DNA of 12,390 nucleotides, taken from NCBI GenBank assembly GCA_023434265.1, contig JAEYTA010000112.1, positions 1 through 12,390 on the forward strand, given 5' to 3'. The notes below the pieces were generated by a model. It was not told the DNA's origin. It searched no databases and saw only the letters and a program-made list of their open reading frames with translations. This DNA is from Pseudomonadota bacterium. GTDB taxonomy: Bacteria > Pseudomonadota > Alphaproteobacteria > Caulobacterales > Caulobacteraceae. Shown here piece by piece: positions 1 to 8,313 of the stretch. The first letter of the stretch is position 1; each line of letters starts with the position of its first letter. The position numbers and the translations under genes were made by a program.

Positions 1-1
1 G

Positions 2-379
2 GTGCTGCTGGTCGAGGACAACCCGGTCGGCGCCCTGCTCGCCTCGACCCTGCTCAGGCGCGAGGGCTGCGCGGTGGAGACCGCCGCCAGCGGCCACGAG
101 GCGCTGGATGCGATGAAGCGCGCCCGCTACGACCTGGTGTTCATGGACATGCGGATGCCGGGCATGGACGGCCCCACGGCGGCCCGCCAGTTGCGCGCCC
201 GCGGCGACGCCACGCCGATCGTGGCCCTGACCGCCAACGCCTTCGCGGAGGACCGTAAGGCCTGTCTCGAGGCCGGCATGGACGACCACCTGGTCAAGCC
301 GCTGGAGCTCGCCGCCCTGCGCGCCGCCCTGACCCGCTGGACGAACCGCGAAGTCCGCGCCAAGGTCGCCGCCGGATAG
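2..379 (+). CDS. Response-regulator receiver domain, C-terminal part of a truncated protein (probable hybrid histidine kinase)
   Basis: This is a complete CheY-like receiver domain that takes phosphate from a histidine kinase onto an aspartate. Seen: the acidic pair in LLVEDNP (E5, D6 counting from base 2), the phospho-acceptor D49 in FMDMRMPGMDG, the switch Thr T77 in VALTANA and the conserved Lys K99 in HLVKP. The frame is open at the left edge and the domain begins almost at base 2, so the true start lies outside the window. The ALTANAF and AGMDDHLVKPL style is typical of receivers at the C-terminus of hybrid sensor kinases, and only about 13 residues follow the last helix, so no output domain follows. 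A stand-alone single-domain regulator starting with GTG at base 2 is possible but less likely. The stop lies 37 bp before the permease gene on the same strand, so co-transcription is possible. Confidence 0.88.
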   Translation: MLLVEDNPVGALLASTLLRREGCAVETAASGHEALDAMKRARYDLVFMDMRMPGMDGPTAARQLRARGDATPIVALTANAFAEDRKACLEAGMDDHLVKPLELAALRAALTRWTNREVRAKVAAG

Positions 380-416
380 CGGGGCGCAGGGGGCGTCGCC
401 GCCGAGGGACGCACCC

Positions 417-2165
417 ATGGCCGAAGCCGCCAAGAAGCTGACCACCTGGGAGTTCATCAAGTCCCTGCGCGACCGCCGGGTGTTGGTGATGCTGTTCCTC
501 GGGGCGGCGGCCGGGCTCCCGTTCTTCCTGATCTTCGACACCCTGTCGGCGTGGCTCCGACAGGCCGAACTGTCCCTCCAGACCATCGGCGTCTTCGCCC
601 TGGCGACGCTGGCCTACGCGCTGAAATTCGTCTGGGCGCCCGTCGTCGATCGCGTGAAGATCCCGATCCTCGAGCCCCTTCTCGGCCAGCGCCGGTCGTG
701 GATGGCGCTGATGCAGGTGCTGATCGTGCTGGGGCTCTGGCTCATCGCCGGGTCCGATCCGGCCCTGAACCTCGGCCAGGTCGCCCTGCTGGCGGTGATG
801 GTCGGCTTCTTCGGCGCCACCCAGGACGTGGCCATCGACGCCTGGCGGATCGAGGTCGTCGACGAGACCTTCTACGGCACCATGGCGGCCGCCTATCAGT
901 GGGGCTACCGCATCGCCATGATCACCTCCGGCGCCCTGCCGCTGGTGCTGGCCGATCACTACGGCTGGAACTTCTCCTACGCGATCATGGCCGGGTGCAT
1001 GATCGTCGCGGTCGGGGCCACGCTGCTAGCGCCGCGCGAGAAGGCGAACCGCCCGCCGCTGCGCTATACCGAGGACATGGCGCCCAGGCCGTTGGCGGAG
1101 GTGGTCGAGTGGACCGGCCGGCTTCTGCTGATCCTGCTGGGGGCCCTGCTGGCGGGGTCGGGCTTGGCCGCCAACGCCACCTTCCTGAACGCCGTCATGG
1201 GCTGGTTCGGCCAGTCGGCGGAAGCCGCCGAAGCCTTCAAGGCGACATGGGAGGCGCGGGAGACAGGCATCTTCATCCAGTTCCCCGCGGTCGCCGTCGG
1301 CCTCGGGCTGATCGCCCTGGCCTGCGTGCCCATTCCCGGCACGCCGACGCGTCCGGGCGTCTACCTGAATCGCGCCTACGGCGATCCCCTGCGCGAATTC
1401 TTCGGGCGCTTCGGCACGAAGTTCGGCCTGCTGATCCTCGCGCTGATCTGCATGTACCGGCTGTCGGACTTCGTCCTGAACCTGATGAACCCGTTCTACA
1501 TCGACCTCGGCTTCTCACTGACCGAGATCGCAGAGGTGCGGAAAGTCTATGGCGTGGTCGCCTCGCTGGCGGGGATCTCCGCCGGGGCCTGGGCGGTGAG
1601 CCGGCTCGGCATCCTGCGCACCATGGTCATCGGGGTATTCGCCAGTCCGGTGTCGAACCTGATCTTCATCTGGCTGGCCACCCAAGGCGCCAGCATGCCG
1701 GCTCTCTACGGGGCGATTACGGTCGACAACTTCGCCACCGGCTTCGCCGGCACGGCGCTGATCGTCTACATGTCCAGCCTGACGGCGGCGGGTTTCACCG
1801 CCACCCAGTACGCCCTGTTCAGCTCGCTCTACGCCATCTTCGGCAAGATCATCGCCTCGCAGAGCGGCCGCATCGTCGACGGCTCGGCGCGGCTTGCCGA
1901 AGCCGGCGGCTTCACCGCCATGTTCCGGCCGATGTTCGCGGGCCTTCCTGAGGGCGCGCTCGCCAAGGGGGCCGAGATCGCCGGCGTGACCCCCACTTCG
2001 CTGGGCGCCGGCTACGCGACCTTCTTCACCTACTCGGTGATCATCGGCGCGATCGCCGTTGTGCTGGCCTTCATGATCGCCCGCAAGCAACCCGAGATCG
2101 ACGCGCGCGCCGAAACCAGAAAGGCGGAACTGGCCGCCGAGGCGACGGAGGCTCAGCCCTCCTGA
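417..2165 (+). CDS. ampG: AmpG-type major facilitator permease (muropeptide transporter family)
   Basis: Inner-membrane transporter of the AmpG branch of the MFS, whose characterised members import anhydro-muropeptides released from peptidoglycan for recycling. Seen: many hydrophobic segments over 582 residues, the N-terminal pattern GAAAGLPFFLIFDTLSAWL (29-47), the family signature FGATQDVAIDAWRIE (132-146), and FTATQYALFSSLYAI (460-474) in a late helix. E. coli AmpG is about 491 residues. The extra length sits in a loop around 262-285, a second around 486-530 and a charged Ala/Glu-rich tail (558-582). The ATG at 417 is preceded by GAGGGA at 404-409 with a 7-base spacer, which supports this start. 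No ampR or beta-lactamase gene is adjacent, so a link to antibiotic induction cannot be inferred. Substrate is assigned by family only. Confidence 0.88.
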   Translation: MAEAAKKLTTWEFIKSLRDRRVLVMLFLGAAAGLPFFLIFDTLSAWLRQAELSLQTIGVFALATLAYALKFVWAPVVDRVKIPILEPLLGQRRSWMALMQVLIVLGLWLIAGSDPALNLGQVALLAVMVGFFGATQDVAIDAWRIEVVDETFYGTMAAAYQWGYRIAMITSGALPLVLADHYGWNFSYAIMAGCMIVAVGATLLAPREKANRPPLRYTEDMAPRPLAEVVEWTGRLLLILLGALLAGSGLAANATFLNAVMGWFGQSAEAAEAFKATWEARETGIFIQFPAVAVGLGLIALACVPIPGTPTRPGVYLNRAYGDPLREFFGRFGTKFGLLILALICMYRLSDFVLNLMNPFYIDLGFSLTEIAEVRKVYGVVASLAGISAGAWAVSRLGILRTMVIGVFASPVSNLIFIWLATQGASMPALYGAITVDNFATGFAGTALIVYMSSLTAAGFTATQYALFSSLYAIFGKIIASQSGRIVDGSARLAEAGGFTAMFRPMFAGLPEGALAKGAEIAGVTPTSLGAGYATFFTYSVIIGAIAVVLAFMIARKQPEIDARAETRKAELAAEATEAQPS

Positions 2166-2171
2166 TTCGCC

Positions 2172-4451
<2,280 letters not shown>

Positions 4452-4503
4452 GGGGGTATCCGGAGTTCGCCCCGTTCCTAGTGCCCGCCGAAGAGCGGGA
4501 CAA

Positions 4504-4532
4504 CCGCTGACGCCCGCCAGCCGCTGACACCC
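4504..4532. repeat. Imperfect 12-bp direct repeat in the maeB/recQ divergent region
   Basis: CCGCTGACGCCC at 4504-4515 recurs as CCGCTGACACCC at 4521-4532, 11 of 12 bases identical with a 17-bp period. It lies just upstream of the recQ start and about 50-80 bp upstream of maeB. The spacing is not far from two helical turns, so a tandem protein-binding site is conceivable, but nothing else supports this. Confidence 0.4.
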
Positions 4533-4558
4533 GTGAACAAATGAGGCACAAGGCGTCG

Positions 4559-6418
4559 ATGCTCGCCGACTCGACCCTCGCCATGCCCGCGCCCTCCCTG
4601 ACCGAGGCCCGCGCGACGCTGGAGCGGGTGTGGGGCCATCCGGACTTCCGGGGACTGCAGGCCGAGGTCGTCGCCGAGGTGCTGGCCGGGCGCGACGTGC
4701 TGGCGGTGCTGCCGACCGGCGGCGGCAAGTCGGTCTGCTACCAGGTCCCCGCCATCCTCAGGCCCGGCCTCGGCCTGGTCATCTCGCCCCTGATCGCCCT
4801 GATGACCGATCAGGTCGAGGCCCTGAAGCAACAGGGCGTGCGCGCGGCGCGGCTGGATTCCGGCGTCTCGCTGGACGACCGCTCGGCCATCTGGCGAGCG
4901 GCGCGAGCCGGCGACCTGGACCTGCTCTACGTCTCGCCCGAAGGCCTCGCCAGCGGGGCCATGCTGGACCGGCTGGCCGAGCTGCCGCTCGCCCTCATCG
5001 CCATCGACGAGGCCCACTGCGTCAGCCAGTGGGGCCACGACTTCCGGCCGGATTATCGCACGCTGGGTCGTCTCGCCGAGATCTTCCCCGGCACGCCGCG
5101 CATCGCCGTCACCGCCACCGCCGACGCGCGCACGCGGGAGGACATCGTCCGCTCGCTGCGTCTCGAGGGCGCGAAGGTGCTGGTCGACAGCTTCGCCCGG
5201 CCGAACCTGCAGCTCTCGGCGGTGCGCAAGGAGAGCGGCTCGCGCGCGAAGACGGATGCGGCGGTGATCGCGCTCGTGCGGGAACGGCGCGGCAAGTCGG
5301 GCGTCGTCTATTGCGGCAGCCGCGACGGCTGCGAGCGCGTAGCCCAGGCGCTGCAGGAGGCCGGGACCAACGCCATCGCCTACCACGCCGGCATGGACGC
5401 GCGCGAGCGGGACCGGCGGCTGGAGCGCTTCCTCGCCGAGGACGGGGCGGTGATGGTGGCCACCATCGCCTTCGGCATGGGGGTGGACAAGGCCGACGTC
5501 CGCTTCGTCATCCACGCCGATCCGCCCGGCTCGCTGGAGGCCTACTGGCAGGAGATCGGTCGCGCCGGGCGTGACGGCGAGCCGGCCGAGGGCATCACCC
5601 TGTACGGACCCTCCGACATCGCCTGGAGCCTGCGCCGGCTCGAGGGCCGCCCGATGGCCGAGGAGGTCAAGGCGGCGCAGGTGCGCAAGGTGCGGCAGCT
5701 GTTCGCCATGCTGGACGGGGCGGTGTGCCGGCCGCAGGCGGTGCGCCGCTATTTCGGCGAGGCGGAGGCGCAGCCCTGCGGCGTCTGCGACATCTGCCAG
5801 GACCCGCCGGCCATGTTCGACGCCACGGTCCCCGCCCAGAAGGCGCTGGCGGCGGTGCAGCGGCTGGGCGAACGCTTCGGGCGCGGTCGGGTGATCGACC
5901 ACCTGCTGGGCAAGACGAAGGAGGTGCAGCCGTGGGAGACGGCCCTGTCGACCTGGGCCATCGGCGCCGACACGCCGCTGCACACCTGGCGCGATGTGCT
6001 GGATCACCTGATGTTCGAGGGACTGCTGGTCGAGCATCCGAACGACGGCAAGCCGCTGGTCATGCTGGGCGACCCGGCGGCCGTGCGCGCCGTCTATCGC
6101 GGCGAACGGGCGATCGAGGTGCGGCTGACGCCCGCCCGCGTCTCGGCGCCGCGCACGCGCACCGGGCGCAACGCCGCGCTGGAGACGCTGGACGCCGACG
6201 TGCGCGTGCGCTTCGAGGCGCTGCGGGCGTGGCGGCGCGAGCGGGCCGCCGAGCAGCGGGTGCCGCCCTACGTCATCTTCCAGGACCGGACGCTGCTTGA
6301 GATCGCCATGGCGGAGCCGGGCGCTCTGGACAGCCTCGGCCACATCCCCGGCGTGGGCCAGACCAAGCTGGATCGGTACGGCAAGGCCGTGCTGGCGGCG
6401 CTGGCGGGCGTCGCCTAG
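4559..6418 (+). CDS. recQ: ATP-dependent DNA helicase RecQ
   Basis: 3'-5' superfamily 2 DNA helicase of recombination and stalled-fork repair. Numbering here is from the upstream ATG at 4541. Seen: motif 0-like FRGLQ (36-40), Walker A LPTGGGKSVCYQ (57-68), DEAH box AIDEAHC (154-160), the aromatic-rich loop SQWGHDFRPDY (162-172), motif V/VI region FGMGVDKADVRFVIH and QEIGRAGRDGE (337-347), four zinc ligands C396, C413, C416 and C419 (PCGVCDIC), and a C-terminal HRDC domain at about 545-625. The full helicase-zinc-winged helix-HRDC order matches E. coli RecQ (609 aa). I chose the ATG at 4559 because AAGG lies five or six bases before it. The ATG at 4541 has no visible Shine-Dalgarno, and a third at 4583 also precedes the conserved region. 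The gene is divergent from maeB, and its stop overlaps the htpX stop in a shared CTAG. Confidence 0.96.
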   Translation: MLADSTLAMPAPSLTEARATLERVWGHPDFRGLQAEVVAEVLAGRDVLAVLPTGGGKSVCYQVPAILRPGLGLVISPLIALMTDQVEALKQQGVRAARLDSGVSLDDRSAIWRAARAGDLDLLYVSPEGLASGAMLDRLAELPLALIAIDEAHCVSQWGHDFRPDYRTLGRLAEIFPGTPRIAVTATADARTREDIVRSLRLEGAKVLVDSFARPNLQLSAVRKESGSRAKTDAAVIALVRERRGKSGVVYCGSRDGCERVAQALQEAGTNAIAYHAGMDARERDRRLERFLAEDGAVMVATIAFGMGVDKADVRFVIHADPPGSLEAYWQEIGRAGRDGEPAEGITLYGPSDIAWSLRRLEGRPMAEEVKAAQVRKVRQLFAMLDGAVCRPQAVRRYFGEAEAQPCGVCDICQDPPAMFDATVPAQKALAAVQRLGERFGRGRVIDHLLGKTKEVQPWETALSTWAIGADTPLHTWRDVLDHLMFEGLLVEHPNDGKPLVMLGDPAAVRAVYRGERAIEVRLTPARVSAPRTRTGRNAALETLDADVRVRFEALRAWRRERAAEQRVPPYVIFQDRTLLEIAMAEPGALDSLGHIPGVGQTKLDRYGKAVLAALAGVA

Positions 6419-7362
6419 CCCCAGGGCCCGCGTCGATGGCCGGAAGCGGGGACCGAGGTGGTGACTGGCGCCGGGGAGGTGGGGGACGCGCGCGGGGCGG
6501 GGCGCCCCATTTTCAGGGCCAGTTCGGTCAGGGCGCGCACCCGGTTGCCGGTGTTGGGGTGGGTCGAGAACAGGTTGTCGGCGCCGCGACCCGCCAGCGG
6601 ATTGATGATGAACAGCTGGCCCGAGGCCGGATTGCGCTCGGCGGTCGGATTGTGAATCCGCTTCGCATAGGCCTCGATCTTCTGCAGGGCCGAGGCGAGC
6701 GCATGGGGATCGCGGGCGATCTCGGCCCCGACGCGGTCCGCCTCGTACTCGCGCGCCCGGCTGATGGCCATCTGCACCAGGCCGGCGGCCATGGGGGCGA
6801 GGATCATCAGCGCCAGGGTCCCGATGATGCCGCCGGGCCGCTCGCGGTCGTCGCCGCCGCCGAAGAACAGGGCGAAGTTGGCGAGGGCGGCGATGGCGCC
6901 GGCGACGGTGGCGGTGACGGTCATGGTCAGGGTGTCGCGGTTCTTCACGTGAGCCAGTTCGTGCGCCATCACGCCGCGGATTTCCTCGCGGGTCAGCATG
7001 TCGAGCAGGCCGGTGGTGGCGCAGACGGCGGCGTTCTGCGGATTGCGGCCGGTGGCGAAGGCGTTGGGCTGGTCGTTGGGGATGATGGCGATCTTCGGCC
7101 GCGGCAGGCCGGCGTCGCGGGCCATCTGCAACACGTCCGCGACATAGGTGCGCACCACCGCGTTGGGGTGGTTCTCGTCGACGGGCTGGGCGCGATACAT
7201 GCGCAGCACGATCTTGTCGGCGTTCCAGTAGCTGAACAGGTTCATGCCGCCCGCGACCAGCAGGGCGATCAGCATGCCGCCTGTGCCGCCGATCATGTAG
7301 CCGATGCCCATGAACAGGGCGGTCAGGACGGCGAGAAGGGCGAAGGTCTTGAGATGATTCAT
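6415..7362 (-). CDS. htpX: Membrane zinc metalloprotease HtpX
   Basis: M48-family inner-membrane protease that degrades damaged membrane proteins, overlapping with FtsH in quality control. Seen in 315 residues: two N-terminal hydrophobic segments (about 6-23 and 26-45), the zinc site HELAH (134-138, with E135 catalytic), the downstream ligand Glu in SRAREYEADR (E207), two further hydrophobic stretches (148-168, 178-200) and the C-terminal FSTHPNTGNRVRAL (265-278) typical of the family. The open frame extends 83 codons upstream, but MNHLKTFALL at 7362 is the natural family N-terminus, and the upstream part is antisense to the next gene. The C-terminal tail after residue 287 is Pro/Ser/Thr-rich and poorly conserved-looking. 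Family members are often heat-induced, but I found no convincing heat-shock promoter. It is divergent from the SDHAF4-family gene with 84 bp between starts. Confidence 0.96.
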   Translation of the reverse strand: MNHLKTFALLAVLTALFMGIGYMIGGTGGMLIALLVAGGMNLFSYWNADKIVLRMYRAQPVDENHPNAVVRTYVADVLQMARDAGLPRPKIAIIPNDQPNAFATGRNPQNAAVCATTGLLDMLTREEIRGVMAHELAHVKNRDTLTMTVTATVAGAIAALANFALFFGGGDDRERPGGIIGTLALMILAPMAAGLVQMAISRAREYEADRVGAEIARDPHALASALQKIEAYAKRIHNPTAERNPASGQLFIINPLAGRGADNLFSTHPNTGNRVRALTELALKMGRPAPRASPTSPAPVTTSVPASGHRRGPWG

Positions 7363-7389
7363 CGTCGCTCGGGTTCGGGAACTGGCGCC

Positions 7390-7405
7390 GGGCTGGCGAA
7401 AGCCC
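7390..7405. other. Small hairpin in the htpX leader
   Basis: GGGCT (7390-7394) and AGCCC (7401-7405) can pair around a six-base loop, GGCGAA on the + strand. It lies between the divergent htpX and SDHAF4-family starts and would sit about 28-43 bases before the htpX ATG on the minus-strand transcript. There is no T-run for an intrinsic terminator. Function is unknown. Confidence 0.3.
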
Positions 7406-7446
7406 AATTTGTGGCTCACAACGCCGTCGCTCAAGGCGAGGACTCT

Positions 7447-7683
7447 GTGACCGATCATCCCACCCCGGCCGACGCCCCCGCTCCAGCCTTCAACGCCGAC
7501 GTGCCGCACGCGACCCCGGAGCGACCGCTGACGGACGTCGCGCGCCGCGCCCTGCTGGAGGCGGCCGAGCGGCGGGCGCTCGCGGCGGCGACGCCCCTGG
7601 CGGTCGAGCATGGCGGCCCGCGCGGCCCGGAACCGACCCGCTACGGCGACTGGGAGAAGAAGGGACTCGCCGTCGACTTCTGA
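7447..7683 (+). CDS. SDHAF4-family (DUF1674) protein, putative succinate dehydrogenase assembly factor
   Basis: A 78-residue protein whose last 25 residues carry the family hallmark GGPRGPEPTRYGDWEKKG (56-73) followed by the terminal DF. Mitochondrial SDHAF4/Sdh8 binds free flavinated SdhA and helps it join the iron-sulfur subunit; an equivalent cytosolic chaperone role here is by homology. The N-terminal half is Ala/Pro-rich and probably disordered, with a likely helix at 28-48. The GTG at 7447 is chosen because AGGCGAGGA lies just upstream, with GAGGA at 7438-7442. Another in-frame GTG at 7411 would add 12 residues and cannot be excluded. No sdh genes are in the window. The gene is followed after 53 bp by the first secreted-protein gene. 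Confidence 0.9.
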   Translation: MTDHPTPADAPAPAFNADVPHATPERPLTDVARRALLEAAERRALAAATPLAVEHGGPRGPEPTRYGDWEKKGLAVDF

Positions 7684-7707
7684 GCGAACGAAGGCGGACG
7701 AACGGCG

Positions 7708-8205
7708 TTAACCCTGTCCCTCAGGAGTTCCGCCCGATGATCCGTCCGTTCGCCGTCGCCGCCGGTGTCGCCGCCCTCGCCCTGAGCGGCGCCGCGCAGG
7801 CCCAGAACTTCGCCCCTTCCTGGGGCCAGCCCGTCTATCTCGACGCCTGGGGCCGGCCCGTCGGCGGCACGCCGCTGTCAGAGGTCGAACCCCGCGCCTA
7901 TGTCGAGACCGGCCGCTGGGCCGACGGCTATCATGACCGGCCGAGGGTGTACGTGCCCGCCGCCGCCCCGCACTACGGCTATGGCCATGGTCACGGGCGA
8001 TACCGCCATGACGGCTACCGCTCCCACCGGACGCGCGGATACGGCTATCGCGAGGGCCGCGCCTGGCAGGGATATCGCGACGAGTGGGGCTACCAGGACG
8101 ACCGGCATCCCTCCGCCCGCCGCGGCTGGCGCGAGGGCCGCGACCGGTACGACTGCGGCTGCGGCGACGTCTACCTCTACGACCGCTGAGGCCCGACAGG
8201 GTTAA
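7708..8205. repeat. Perfect 11-bp inverted repeat bracketing the first secreted-protein gene
   Basis: TTAACCCTGTC at 7708-7718 is repeated in reverse complement as GACAGGGTTAA at 8195-8205. The left arm ends 18 bp before the ATG at 7737. The right arm begins 5 bp after that gene's stop and ends 108 bp before the next gene. Both arms contain TTAACC, which resembles a half-site of the cell-cycle regulator CtrA (full consensus TTAA-N7-TTAA), but neither is a full site. By eye I found no other TTAA in the window. Confidence 0.6.
7737..8189 (+). CDS. Secreted Tyr/Gly/Arg/His-rich protein of unknown function
   Basis: I do not recognise a named family. Seen in 150 residues: a signal peptide (MIRPF, a hydrophobic Ala/Leu core, and an AQA|QN cleavage site after residue 22), so the product is exported, probably to the periplasm or outer surface. 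A short region PVYLDAWGRPVGGTPL (32-47) looks ordered. The region from 78 to 137 is low complexity, rich in Tyr, Gly, His and Arg (HYGYGHGHGRYRHDGY). The C-terminus carries DCGCGDVYLYDR with Cys at 140 and 142, the only cysteines in the protein. The start is supported by AGGAG at 7723-7727 with a 9-base spacer. The mature protein should be basic. The His/Tyr/Cys content could suit metal binding or a coat or wall-associated role, which is speculation. The downstream gene encodes another exported protein with a similar DCxC motif. Confidence 0.8.
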   Translation: MIRPFAVAAGVAALALSGAAQAQNFAPSWGQPVYLDAWGRPVGGTPLSEVEPRAYVETGRWADGYHDRPRVYVPAAAPHYGYGHGHGRYRHDGYRSHRTRGYGYREGRAWQGYRDEWGYQDDRHPSARRGWREGRDRYDCGCGDVYLYDR

Positions 8206-8216
8206 AATCGTCCCTG

Positions 8217-8230
8217 CCGGGCGAACCCGG
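8217..8230 (+). other. GC hairpin with CGAA tetraloop after the first secreted-protein gene
   Basis: CCGGG (8217-8221) and CCCGG (8226-8230) form a 5-bp stem closing a CGAA loop, 28 bases after the stop codon at 8189. No T-rich tail follows, so it is at best a weak or Rho-assisted terminator or an RNA-stabilising element. Confidence 0.25.
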
Positions 8231-8289
8231 GCGGCGCGGCTCCCGCCTGCGGTGCAAGGCCGGGCGTTCTGGCGCGAGAGGCGGATAAC

Positions 8290-8307
8290 GGCTCCTGAAA
8301 CGGAGTC
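8290..8307 (+). promoter_or_regulatory. Shine-Dalgarno within a potential hairpin before the second secreted-protein gene
   Basis: The SD GGAG (8302-8305, 8 bases before the ATG at 8314) can pair with CTCC at 8292-8295. Adjacent G-T and G-C pairs extend the stem to six pairs around the six-base loop TGAAAC. Such a fold would hide the ribosome site and could tune translation. It rests only on base pairing seen by eye. Confidence 0.35.
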
Positions 8308-8313
8308 CGTGAC

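Noticed and set aside
4465..4477. GTTC-N5-GTTC near maeB/recQ as a LexA box
   Set aside because: The alphaproteobacterial SOS box is GTTC-N7-GTTC. The spacing here is five, so it does not fit.
4478..6343. A 621-codon open frame on the - strand across recQ
   Set aside because: It is antisense to RecQ, whose motifs are complete. Its composition is typical of a shadow frame and it has no recognisable motif.
7407..7435. Heat-shock (RpoH) promoter for htpX, from CTTGAG on the minus strand
   Set aside because: The -35-like CTTGAG is there, but the -10 region (CCACAAAT) does not resemble an RpoH element.
7363..7611. 83-residue N-terminal extension of HtpX
   Set aside because: The family N-terminus begins at 7362, and the extension is antisense to the SDHAF4-family gene with no membrane or domain features.
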